This document shows, piece by piece, positions 49,094 to 60,905 of a DNA stretch of 64,000 bases. How positions within the stretch are numbered: the stretch's first letter is position 1; each line of letters opens with the position of its first letter. The stretch is from NCBI GenBank assembly GCA_934045905.1, contig OW203763.1, forward strand, positions 18,606,948-18,670,947, written 5' to 3'. Made by a program: the position numbers and the translations under genes. The notes under the pieces were generated by a model. The model ran no database searches and was not told the DNA's origin. It saw only the letters and a list, made by a program, of their open reading frames with translations. The DNA is from Leuctra nigra. Taxonomy: Eukaryota; Arthropoda; Insecta; Plecoptera; Leuctridae.

Positions 49094-52000
49094 TACTTGA
49101 TCCAAGTGACCCAACAGATGTGAACGATGTCGATGGAATGCCTGTGTATGTCATATGCAGGGTGTTTCACCCTAGAAAAACGACCAATAACAAAGCTTGA
49201 TTGATCACAAGGTTGCGGCAAACTTATAAAAAATACGGAATGCATTTTGCATAGAGCGTCAAGGATGAGGTGACCAACAGATCTGTTTATCAAGAGTCAG
49301 CAAATCCATGGTGTGCTGTGCGATGACTCTAGAACCAAATGAAAACAATAGAATGCATTAACATTTATACTATTTTCATACTATCTCAGGTTAATTCACA
49401 GTTGGTGACAAAATAGTTGACACTTCTGTTGGACAAACTAATCTTGTATTGTGCTGAAGCACTACTACACGCAAAAGCAATGCATCATGGGAGCCACTTA
49501 AGAAAATTCTCCGAACTATATCTTTGTTTGAACACAAATATATGTATAATGATCCTAATTCTAGGGTTGGATATCTTCCTGTAAAATTTCACTTCATAAT
49601 GAGAATCATGCATTCAGGAAAGGGGTTACAAAAGTTAAAATATGTTGTATTAGATTATAGGTACTAGACCCACACCAAAAACAATAATAAAATCTTGTTA
49701 GAGACTTATTGCGACTATCTGACTATTTAGTATTTATCAGAATGAAAATGCCATAATATTCCGATGTATACTTGCCTCATGGTGTGCACTGGAACTGTAG
49801 CTGCATAAAGCGAGCACAATAATGTGTCTCCCGTGCGCATCGCATGACACTTGTGATACTCCGCACACCAATAGGCTTCTTGCCCAGCTGCGAGGTCCAC
49901 TGCTGTGGTGTAGTAGAACATCTGTAAGACGTCAAGACGGTGCGATGCACTTGGTGAATCTCGACGACAAAGCGAGTACTTTCCTCGCTCGCGGTCCACC
50001 AGAAGTATCCTAGTGAAACAAAAAAGACACTGATCTCAACAAGATCACTGATTTTTGCAGAATTTTCGGAAATTTTGTTTTAAAATCTTAATAAAATACT
50101 GAAGGGAAAAGTATCTATACATACCTAAGTTATTTGCAATGGAATATTATTAAATTTCTGAAATTTGTTTTAAAATCTTTAAAAAAAAACTGAAGCGAAA
50201 AGTATCTATACGTAGGAACGCACCTACATTATTTGCAACGGAATATTATTATGATGATTTATCATTAAAAAAGCACTCACACTTGTTATAATTTATTACC
50301 AAACTACATACAAGATAAGTATGTCCCATGAAGAAGACACCTTCCTATACAGCTGCAAAAATGCTGCACATTGACATTTTATATAAAATTCTGCTGAAAG
50401 TTGTAACATATATACATCATTCATAAAAACAGAAAAAAAATTAAGCTGCAGTGTTTTTAAAAAAAAGCTTTGTAGTCTCCAAAGATTAACATATCTTTGG
50501 ATATCAAAGAGTTTTTTTCTTTTTATTTTCTTTGGTTTTTCCTACTGCTTTTGTCACAGATTGCATATTGCAGTTTGCACCACCAAAGAGGTACATATTA
50601 AACAATGTTTTGCTTGTGAACGTACCCAAGAACACCGCTGTCTATTTGAATGGTTGATGGCAGAATCCAGAGCTGCGTTTGCTGCAAAGCTGTCAAGGAT
50701 TGCAAGGCCGGTTGCCAACATTGAACAGCCACATCTTCCACTTGGGCAATGTCTGGTGTCGGGCCACAGATCAAGCAAACCTGCACACAAGTTATGAATT
50801 AAACTACTTGAAAATATAGATAATAATAATAATAATAATTCTTTATTTAGCGCAAGCGCTATCTTTCACAAATCAGTACAATACAAAGATACATAAAGAT
50901 ACACAATAAAGACACAAACCAAAGAATTAACACACTAAAAACATAGAATAATCTAATTAGGATGTCAACATAAATGTTTCCGTCATTATAATTTCTAAAA
51001 GTTTGCTTTTAAATATGCTAAGACTCCTCACACTTTTAACATTAAGTGGAAGAGCATTAAAAGAACGAATCCCAAGATAAAATAAAGATTTGGCCGATGA
51101 TTGTTTATGAACATGGTTTAGAAAAAAATTATTATGCGCTCTCGTGTAATGCTGATGGACATTTTCAACTTTTTCAGTGTTTGTAAAATATGCAGGTAGA
51201 AGACCATTTTGAAGTTTGTAAATAAAACACATGCCTTGAAAATACACATAATCCTTAATCCTTAGCCAATTTAGAGATTTTAACATAGTATTTACAGGTG
51301 CATATATACTACATTTCAGAATAATCCTCATGCCTCTATTTTGTAGAATCTGTAGTCTTTCAATATCTGTATTAAATGCCTGATACAATAAAATCATACA
51401 AAAGGTAAGGTGTGGTTTAATAATAGTGTTATATATACATAGTTTTGTGGCTACTGTCAGGTGCTGACCTATCCTACTAAGGTAGCTAAGTTTTTTTCTG
51501 ATTTTGTTCTCTATGTACAGTATATGTTGTTTAAAACTTAGATTTACATCCAACAACATACCTAAGTATTTGAATGATTTAACACATTCCACTAACTCAC
51601 CATTTAGTACAATATTAACTTCACAATTATCAGTTGTGTTCATATAATGTAGTTTCCCAGTACCAATCATCATTGCCTTACACTTACTATTGTTCAGCTT
51701 TAGCATATTAATGCTCAACCAGTCAGTCACTACCTTCAATTCTTCGTTCAATGTATTGTTCAAATCAGTCATATCATTTCCACCATAGAAGATGACTGTA
51801 TCATCTGCATAGACATTTATCACACATTTATTTAAACAACAATTTATGTCATTAACATACACTGAAAATAAGAATGGTCCTAAGACTGAGCCTTGTGGTA
51901 CTCCTAGATTTACATCGATAGTGTCTGAGATTTCCCCATCAAATTTAGTTCTTTGAGCTCTCTCATTGAGATAATCATCGAGCCACTGGTACACAGTACC

Positions 52001-52941
52001 TTGAACACCATACATATATTGCAATTTCATTAACAACCTTTTCCTATCGATGGTCTCAAAAGCCCTTTTGAAGTCCAGGAAAACTGACAATATTGATAAA
52101 TTATTATCTCTTAGTTTGTTCCACTCAGAAACCATCCACTGCACCGCTGTTTCACAGGAGTGACCTTTCCGGAATCCAGATTGATTAGTCATAATAAAGT
52201 CATAATAAGTCATAATAATTAGTCATAATAATTAGTCATATTGAAAAGCAATGAAGTAACACCAGAAACTTCTATGAAAGAAGAGCAACCATATAATGTA
52301 ATGTGCACCCAGAATGAAATTGGGGCTGCCCACTTTGATACTTCATCAATTAATTAGTTGGGACTTATTAAGGTGATACTAAAAAATGCACCGCTTGTGG
52401 CAAATTGAGAATAAGTGGGTGTACCTTTAGACAGGCTGTTCACATGGTCAGTCTGATTGTATATTACAATTAGACTATTATTTTTAATTTTTTTGATCAG
52501 TCGGGATCAATTGGAGACCAAACCCGTGAACCCATTGGTGTAAAATTTTAATATGTACCATGTTTCCTAGATGTCCTGATGGTCACTAATTGGCAAATTA
52601 TTTACTATTATTACTAATTAGTAATATAATTAGTACTACCTACCTACTTTTTAAGTTATTACTTATCAAGATTTTGTCAATATCTAATCAGTAAATCACA
52701 ATTAAAATTTCAACTCATTTAATCCACCCATCTGGTCTCTAATCGTTCCCACAAAAGTACAACATGTAGCAGAATGGATCGTGCTTGGAGCACCTTAAAA
52801 CCACAAGCTAGTGACAATGGTAAATTGTGCATGAGCTGAATGTATGGATGAATGCTGAATGTATTGGATGTATGGAAGATCAACGACTCGATTGTTGAAT
52901 ACAGACCAATTGTGTACCTATTTTATGTGCTCAATAAATTA

Positions 52942-52975
<34 letters not shown>

Positions 52976-54878
52976 TTATTATTAAGTGATGTTACCTCAA
53001 CGCGAGCCACGAGAGAACAACTGACGAGTCTGAACGGAACATTGGGACTAATCCTTGGCAAGAAGACGGGAATATCTCGAGCTGTTGCCTTCACATCGCT
53101 GGACACCAACATGGCAAGAAGTTGACGTTCATCAGGCTCCAGCTGCCACCAGGCAAGCGTTGCGACTACAACTTGGCCAGAGATCATTAGCCAGCCAAAT
53201 ACGCAGTCCCAAGACTCGGCAAAACTATCCAAACACCACTGTGGAAAATATAATAATGTAATTAGGTAACATCCTGGGCCTCAGTGTGCATACTAGGTAC
53301 AATCAGGGCCGGCCCTCTAGTCCCTAGCACATATGATTGCTTCCTTCTCATGATCTCATTGTCCTTCCTATCCTTCTTCACTTCTCAATCACCGTCGGCA
53401 TTATTAGACTAGTATCAGAATAATAGGTATACCTACCTACTATGTAAGATTAAATTAATTCAATATATTCCTATGTACGTAGGTAGGTATGTACCTAACA
53501 AATTCTCCTGAATTCTTCTTGCAACATACTCACTTGGAGTGAAGCATTCTCCTGACTCAGCACAAACCGAGACATTCCCAGCAAGTTAACTCTTCGATCA
53601 TCACTGGCCAATCCCGACACAGGGATGCATTCCAGTAGACTGTCGACCAATGGAATACAAGCCTGCAACAAGCATGAGGATGATGTGCTATTATACTTGT
53701 AAAGTAGGTAGGATAACTGTAAAGTAAGATAACTAAGATATAAGTAAGATAAAGGTACTGTAAGATAACTGGTAAACACAATTTAGAAAATCACTAGTTA
53801 CACTTGGCCAAACAAAACTTGAACGTTCAATAAATCTGATAGGCTGATAAATGTAAGATCGCATCATCAGAAGTCAGTCTAAGCGATCTCACTGTCTCAC
53901 TCTAGTAGGTGACCTCACATTTCAATGATAATAACACGCTTTGATTGGTTATGGGACATGACCAGCAGTCATTCAAATTTGGTCAACGTTCAAGTTTTGT
54001 TTGGCCGAGTGTACCTAACGAAAATTAAACAACAATTATTATTTAAATAGCTTAAGGTGGGCTAGCAGGTAACTGTAGAAATGTAGCTTTTACTACCGAT
54101 TTAATCATATTTGTGAATAATTTTTACAGGTACAAATTCCAAGCACTAGGCACGAATTGTATTTGGTGTACCACGTCAATTCCTCACACACAACTATACC
54201 AGTTTTGTTTTGTAGGTACATACTGTAGGTACTTGTATAACTAGAAACTACCTAGCTACGTATACCAATGTTGATTACTAGAGCAAGCAACATAACAACA
54301 ATTTCACAAACGTTCTCTTCTTTAGACGTAAATCTGAATGCGAAAAGAACTAACCCGCAAGTCCCGCTTGAGACTGTCCACATTCCTCGGTTCACGCAAA
54401 GCCTGCAAGCCGACAGCCATTACCATCGCATGGAATACGGATGTCAGCAGTTGTCGAAGGACAGTTTCGCTCACCTCGTTTGCCGCTCCGATCAGCTTAA
54501 TACTGAGAACAATACAAATATTTATAGGTAACTGCTATTACAAAACTACCCTGCAATAAATTATTGAGAATATGTACTCTTACCTGTCTTCAAATTCACT
54601 CCATACAAGAGTTGTGTCGCATGTAGACGTGCTTTGCAGAAGCATCGACTGCGATGCACCAAACATGTCAACGCCATTGAGTGATGCTCCCACAGAAAAA
54701 GCTAGCTATACAAATAAAAATATTGCACATATTAGTGCATTTAATTCCCAGCTTTACAATGTTATCTTTTATAAACAGTAAACAATGAGCAGGTAGGACA
54801 TACCGTTTCACAATCCCCACGTTTTCTGGTAAACAGAGGCAAGCCACCTCGAGCTGTCAAACACACTATATGTGTCAT
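49093..54878 (-). CDS. fy: Fuzzy planar cell polarity effector (CPLANE subunit)
   Basis: Exons in transcript order: 54878-54804, 54705-54584, 54502-54355, 53662-53534, 53238-52996, 50780-50626, 50009-49776, 49282-49093. Total 1296 nt, 431 aa plus TAA, phases 0,2,0,0,0,2,2. It matches the FUZ pattern throughout: MTHIVCLTARGGLPLFTR, SLNGVDMFG (residues 33-41), LQALREPRNVDSLKRDLR, ARDIPVFLPRISPNVPFRL, VCLICGPTP and HTMRSVGHLILDAL. The fold is expected to be longin-like domains. Fuzzy works with Inturned and Wdpcp (CPLANE) in planar polarity, wing-hair placement and, in ciliated cells, ciliogenesis. The last intron needs a GC donor (AG|GCAAGT at 49776/49775). The C-terminus extends about 35 residues past the human end and stops at a MITE edge. 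The intron after 52996 carries a LINE. Confidence 0.92.
50817..52240 (-). mobile_element. 5'-truncated LINE with an intact partial RT frame
   Basis: Minus-strand open frame 52213-50957 (418 codons, no breaks) with GFRKGHSCETAVQ, FLDFKRAFETIDRKRLL, LGVPQGSVLGPFLFSVYVND, INVYADDTVIF and a C-terminal LKSLNWLRIKDYV region. This is a reverse transcriptase of the CR1/L2/jockey-like sort, with YADD present. The endonuclease half is absent, so it is 5'-truncated and cannot move alone. The 3' end is an ATT-repeat tail at about 50820-50838. It lies in a fuzzy intron, same orientation. Confidence 0.88.
52942..52984. repeat. (ATT)n microsatellite beside a fuzzy donor site
   Basis: About ten uninterrupted ATT triplets, then ATTTATTATT, starting roughly 12 nt inside the intron from the donor of fuzzy exon 53238-52996. 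Confidence 0.85.
53801..54011. mobile_element. TA-flanked MITE in a fuzzy intron
   Basis: The ends CACTTGGCCAAACAAAACTT and the complement of CACTCGGCCAAACAAAACTT both continue into GAACGTT. TA lies on both sides (53799-53800 and 54012-54013). 211 bp, non-coding. The interior TGACCAGCAGTCATTCAAA recalls the family at 42341 and 48915, so they may share an ancestor. Confidence 0.8.
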
Positions 54879-57800
54879 TTCTCTGCCTTATTTGAGTACA
54901 ATAATAGAATGTCATGTCTGTATTCCACTCTTAAACTAAAATCATACTTATACCGCACCTGTACATTACATTTTGTTGCAATATACAGCAATAATTAAAG
55001 AAATAACATTACAGGCACACAGGTGGTTGAACTTGTACACAACTTCCCATTTTTTTGAAGTTGACCGACATCTTTCTTTCTCGACTGAGCCGATGTTGTG
55101 AATGTGATGCACGTAGTTTACTTTTATGTCGTAAGATCGAGCCACTCGTTGCTTTTTGAAACACCCGCCGAGTATTTGAATAGTTTTGTTCTAGATTTAT
55201 CATAACATCGTAGATAACATGTTTCTGGGATGAACACACACACACTCACACCGAAAGAATGATCACTAAAAATACCTGTTCTGGGTTAACCCTGTGCTAA
55301 ATAAATACTTTACAAACGAAACAATAAACAGTTCTTGCCCGTCAAATCAGCATTCTTTCGTTATGTTTACAAATTTGTTTGCCAATTTTGAGCATCTTTA
55401 TGGATTTGTAAAACAACATTGCTGTTATCCGCTTTTTATCAGTATCGAATAGTAGTATGATTGTATCCTATACCTATTGAGAGAAAATTATTACATATTG
55501 AGAGAAAACAATGATATTGAACTTACAATAATATTTATGCGTTGTCAAGATATCGATTGATAATAAACTAAACAGTACATTTAATCACAAGCGAAAACAA
55601 AATATATATTGTATAAAGCAGCACAAAATATACTACTTTGCTGCTACCCTAATCGTATCCAATTTTTTACATAGGTAACTAATTCTTGAACAGAGCAAGA
55701 TGTTTTATTATTATTTTTATTTTGATATTGTAAATAAGAAAATCAAATTAAAAATGAATCTAACAAGAAATGTGCAGTGAAGCATTTAATTGAAATATCG
55801 TATCTCAAAATACAAGGAAAGTATTTTAAATCTAAACTAATTCATCCAAAACTAACATAAAATTATTTGAATCCATTTAATCAGCGAATGGACCGAAGGG
55901 AAAGTATGAGATTTAATGATACAGAAACATGTTAACCAGGAGCTGCATGGGGAAAGAATCAATATTTTGTGATCTCTGTAAGTGACTGGGCTATTTGGAT
56001 CGTCGGTTGTGGAAGGGACTAATCCATCATTCTCTCGAGCATATCTCCATAAAGCACTCCCTCCCATACCTCTTCCACAGAGATATTCGTAGATACCCAC
56101 ATCATACGTGATTGAACGTAGAGAACGTAAGAACGTGATACAGTGTGAAAGCGTGGGGTTTCGGTAAATCATATTATTGATTTTAATTTGTAATTGATTT
56201 TCACTCTCCCATCTGTTGATCTTTTTATACCTTTTATTTAGGTATAAACGTACAACAAACTGTTTTGCAATGAGGTAAAGAATCCGCGAGACCGCGAGGT
56301 AAATACATACTACAGATAATATTTCAGAAATATTGTTTTAATTTAAAAAATTGGAACCAAACAATCTCCACCCTGACCACCAGAAAAAATTGGGACATTT
56401 TACGATTGAACGATTGAACAATTTTACTGGGATTGAACTCCAAGTAATAATCCAAGGTAGTTTTAGGAAACACATTAGTTTGATTGACACTTTCTTGACG
56501 CCGTGATTAACCAATATTTATGAAGATAAGAAAACTAAATCCCAAGGGCACACTGTAACTATCACTACAAAAACCACAACCTGGACTCCAGAGCTCCCAA
56601 ACTCCGTATCATCTCAAACGAACATCCACATTACTAAAACCCAAAGTAAATAGCTACCTATATCTCAAATAGATTACCACTTGATACATCGTTTCCAATT
56701 TCAAAGGTTAATACGTTTGGTAATAAGATCGCGTCCATGTTTGCCCCTCCTCCCCATGTTAGGTACCAAGAGCAAGAAATCTTACTCAAACAAGATTGTA
56801 ACAGCAATTAACTTGAACTAAGAGCGGTCAGAATCAGTTGAAGAGATCAAAAGCTTGAGTTGCTCTAAGATAGGAGTCACACAAGCTGCATGGAGCAACA
56901 TACGTTACAATTATTTAGTGTTTGCGCACTGAAGGGGGGTGGGGGGAGGGGTCAGGAAGTAATCTGGACAGAGTTTGGGTAGTTTCCTGGTTGAAATGGG
57001 CGAGTGGTCGACCAACTGACCAAAATATGTAATTTGAATTTAATTTGTGTGTACCACACGTTTATGTTTTCCTACGTTATGGCAGTGTATTTCTTACATG
57101 CAGGGGGAAAGAGGCCCTCGCCCCTTGAACCCAGGATTTAAAATGATAATTTAGAAGATTTGCCTTTAAATACAATTTCTTAAAACTTAAACTTCACTTT
57201 TTCAGCTGAAGATAAGGGCATTATAATTATAGTTCGGCCCCAAAAAAATTATTTCTTTCTATAACCCCATTTTAACAAAAAAAAAAATACGGCCATTTTA
57301 GCGCCCCCAAATTCATGTTTCAAGCGATAAAAATCCAAAAACCTCTGGGGCATACGGGTAGAAGCACCCCAGACAATATATCGTTTTTTTCTAGAGCAAG
57401 CAACATTTTCTAAAAAAAATGTGAGTATCCCCCCCCCCCTGGCAAAGTTCCAGAAGACTTCCATGATCACTAACATTCTCTTACCTAAATATTTCATCAA
57501 ACAGAATTACAAAAATAATTTCATATAGTACATAGAAGTAGTGATGTGAAACAATAAATTCAGAAAATACCATTCGTCGGTGTGCAAATTATTTAATGAA
57601 AATGCTGTTTATTTTCATGTGTATACCTACATTAAATAACTTGTATACACAGAACGAACTGTAATTGTGGATTCTAAAGCTTTCACGAAAAATTGTGTGT
57701 CATGACTCATGATTATATTATATTGACGCATATTAAGCACGCATAAAACTTGCACAAACCAAATCCAGAAAGAGTTTCAGACTATTCAAAATCCAAGTTC

Positions 57801-58313
57801 TTGGAATTCTAAAGTCCCAATCAATTTAACCGTTGCCAACATCAAAGCTGTGTCTATTCTCGAGGAAAGTTCCGCATAGCGTGAGATGATAAGCAAGTTG
57901 TAAAGCTAAGAGTGACAAGTTGAATTAGAACCAGCCCTTGTGTTTCGAATGTTTCGAATGCGTCCAACATGTTCCCCACGCTCAAGTCACCGCTCACGTT
58001 TCGCGCCGCGGTGGCGATGATTGAAATGGGCCAAGAGAGAATGAAACACTCGCCAAGGAGAAACGGTTTTTCAACGGAAGAATGAGCCACTTCCAATTAG
58101 TAAACCACTGTGTCTTTGGTTTTGCGGTTACAAAATGTACGTTTCGCCGTCTGAGATTCGCTGTAGCGAAAATTATTTTGTGTCAAAGTGATTATTATTT
58201 CTTCATAAGAACTAGTCTAGCGTAATTTGGATGTTTATCTTTTTTCTCGAACTTTATTTTCTATGACTCGAGAGCTTGTTATTCCGCATCTGTGAATGAT
58301 TATGAGGATTGGG
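54879..58313. other. Upstream of fuzzy: no supported gene
   Basis: AT-rich DNA. A fuzzy TSS might lie near 55088 on the minus strand (TCAGTC ahead of a GA-rich stretch), but this is weak. A CpG-richer patch at about 57900-58080 has an 80-codon minus-strand frame with no family resemblance and no clear splice sites. Homopolymer C runs occur near 57430. Confidence 0.4.
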
Positions 58314-58322
58314 TGATGATGC

Positions 58323-58363
<41 letters not shown>

Positions 58364-58409
58364 CTGATGATGATGATGATGATGCTGATGATGATGATGA
58401 TGATGATGA
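58314..58409. repeat. (GAT)n microsatellite
   Basis: About 96 bp of GAT triplets with four GCT interruptions. The minus-strand poly-His frame is a by-product. Confidence 0.9.
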
Positions 58410-58769
58410 AAGTGGATAATAGAGAACTTGCCCCTCGACTGAGATATAGCTAAGAAAATAAGCTCAGTCATGAAGAACGTAACGGGAAGCACACCCAGGG
58501 CCTCGGAATCAAGTGTAAAGCGTTACCGCCTGAGCCAACTTGCTCCAACACTGTTGTGAAACGACTGCAGAGAACATATTATTACGAAGGCGAGGCTTTG
58601 TCGCTCGCTGTGGTGCTAATGTTGTAGGTATGCTAGAGGAAGGGGTGGATTAACCGACTCCATTTGATTACAGCATTTTTCTTTCTTTCATCTTTTTCCA
58701 TGACTTTTCATTGTTCTTCCGGCTATTTGTCACATTACATTACCACCCTGTCAGTAATGAGAGTCCAGG

Positions 58770-58882
58770 GGTGTGATCATGTAAGATGACAACTTTGTTC
58801 TCGCGTGGCAATCTTCTCATCTCAATGATATTCACGGCCGTGTCACTGCGACAAGAACGTTGTCATTTTACATGATCACACG
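58770..58882. mobile_element. 113-bp foldback element
   Basis: The arms GTGTGATCATGTAAGATGAC and the complement of GTGTGATCATGTAAAATGAC extend over about 33 bp. CCAGG occurs directly repeated at 58765-58769 and 58883-58887, possibly a 5-bp target duplication. Confidence 0.6.
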
Positions 58883-60605
58883 CCAGGACAATCTAGAAGA
58901 GCGTTAGCGATTCGCTGCCAAGCACTGTGTCTGTATGTTGATATCGCTTATTCCTTTGTTGGCTGAAGCAATTTTTAATAGATAATCTACACATTTTGTA
59001 CACGATGAATTCCGAACAATTCATTTCATGAGACAGGAGTTACGCATAAAGTAACTCTCAAACCTTCCTCAGCTGATTTCAGATATATTCCCCTTAGTTT
59101 ACCTATGCCTGTCGTATGCCAGAAAATAATTTTGAAATGTTTTCCCTTCCCTTTCATTTTTTGAACTGTTCCATTAAAACATGCGAACGGCATCTGTAGA
59201 TTTCACATATACAACTCGTAATTCATATTCCAAACTGTTTTCCATATCCAAACCTCACACAGTTTCTAGATGTTAATTCCCATTAGCAAGTACGAGAAGG
59301 ATAACAAGAACGAAGGACGATTTGAAACGGTGCGCACTACCAATTCATCCGGAAGGACAGATAGTCGTGGAGCACCGGTTGCAACACTTCACTGCGAGTG
59401 CTACAGTAGAACGCCTCACAATCACATTCACAATACACCAGTGATTCTCTCGTGGGGGGGGGGGATAACACGACGTATATGACGCATTCGACTGTAAACC
59501 TCCAATTACACTGGTGGTACATACGCTGGATGGTCATTCCGGAGACCAGAATTGCATCCCCCGATTTGAGGAGAACGTGGTACAAAGACAGCAGAAGATT
59601 TTGTAATTTTCATTTGATATGTCCCTAAAATGTGCCTAAATCTCTCGCTTTATATGTCTCAATATCAATTAGAACTTTTCTTTGCATCAGGAATGCGGGT
59701 TAAAAAGTTACCTGCTTCGAGGTCCAAAGTATGTAAATGGAATAATGTATTTGTCCATGTAAATTGGCTCTGAGTTGAGGAGTAAGAAGGTTGAGGGATA
59801 TTGTCCTTGCTTCAATAAATGCAAGTTTGTTTATTTATTTCCAAGCCCTTGGAGGTCACAGATTGTCGCAATGTTTTCAGAATTTGTGTGTCTCTACAAC
59901 GATGCGATTTTCAAAATAAACTTGATTTCTTCTTTCTTTGTCGACTGATGCTCTATCTCAAATGCACTATTAAATTTGGAGGAGAACTGTCAAAACATTT
60001 TAAATCTAAATATGCGAATCATGCCAACACAATGTCAAAAACAATCTGTCCTATTTGAGCATGAATTTATTACTTTTCCCCTTAATTTATGCTGTTCTAA
60101 TGGGTTTGCAGTTGAATAAACCTCATTCTATAACTATGCTTCACAGCAATTAGTAAATAATCAAAAAGCAAACAATTTTAATGGATTTCAGTAAAACCAG
60201 CCAAGTTTACATTTTATTATTATAATTATACAAGTTTAACATGAATTTTCATATCAGGTCCCAAAACATTGTCTGCTAATTATTCGAATAAATATTTGTT
60301 TTAAAATCACGCAAACTCTCTGTAAACGTTGAAAACAGTCACCATGAACTCTATCATGAATCTATCTATCTATCAGTCTATCATGAATTATGTAAAAAGA
60401 TAATTGTATTCCATACTATATTCTAAAATCTTTTCAGTCTTTTGAAAGATACAAAGAACCCAATATTTCACCAATCATATACCGAAACATGAACCGACAA
60501 TCTTCCTATAACACCCTTCCCTCCTTCCATCCAGCCAGATTATTGTCACTTAACATGACTGGCGAGAGATGATATGCCATCATGCTATTGCCGCATTGTC
60601 TACCG

Positions 60606-60758
60606 GTTACCCTAGAAACGCGGTCCTCAATGGCAAATCACAGCTTGCATTGCTCTCTCTCTCTCTCTCTGTCTCTCTCTGTCTCTCTCTCTCTTTACAC
60701 CCCTTGCACAACCCCTACATTACACCCCCACACGCGCCCCGGTAGTTGCCGTGGATAC
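60606..60758. promoter_or_regulatory. Two X-box-like (RFX) sites flanking a TC microsatellite
   Basis: GTTACCCTAGAAAC (60606-60619) fits the RFX X-box pattern RYYNYY-N(1-3)-RRNRAC. GTTGCCGTGGATAC (60745-60758) is close, with one mismatch. X-boxes mark promoters of ciliary genes. Just downstream, 60771-60905 is a 44-codon frame, MAEEVTRHLAIFITIIMF onward, with a hydrophobic segment. It may be a first exon or chance. Confidence 0.3.
60653..60695. repeat. (TC)n microsatellite
   Basis: About 43 bp of CT dinucleotides with two G interruptions. Confidence 0.9.
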
Positions 60759-60905
60759 ACAGCAGTTCGGATGGCAGAAGAAGTAACACGACACCTAGCA
60801 ATCTTCATCACGATTATTATGTTTTACAACTTGTTTTTAATTGGTTGGTTTGGGTTTTTTTATAATTGTGATTTAATGAGAATGCATAAATATTTTCTTG
60901 CATAG

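Noticed and set aside
55009..55245. 78-codon minus-strand frame just upstream of fuzzy
   Set aside because: No homology. More likely 5' flank or UTR of fuzzy with chance upstream ATGs.
57854..58096. 80-codon minus-strand frame (FILSWPISIIATAARNVSG...)
   Set aside because: No family resemblance, no matching splice partners, no second exon. It may simply reflect a CpG-richer patch.
58235..58492. Poly-histidine frame
   Set aside because: Translation of the (GAT)n microsatellite on the minus strand.
58490..58550. Minus-strand TTGGCTCAGGCGGTAACGC, SINE A-box-like
   Set aside because: Only the A-box half is visible, with no B box; too little to call an element.
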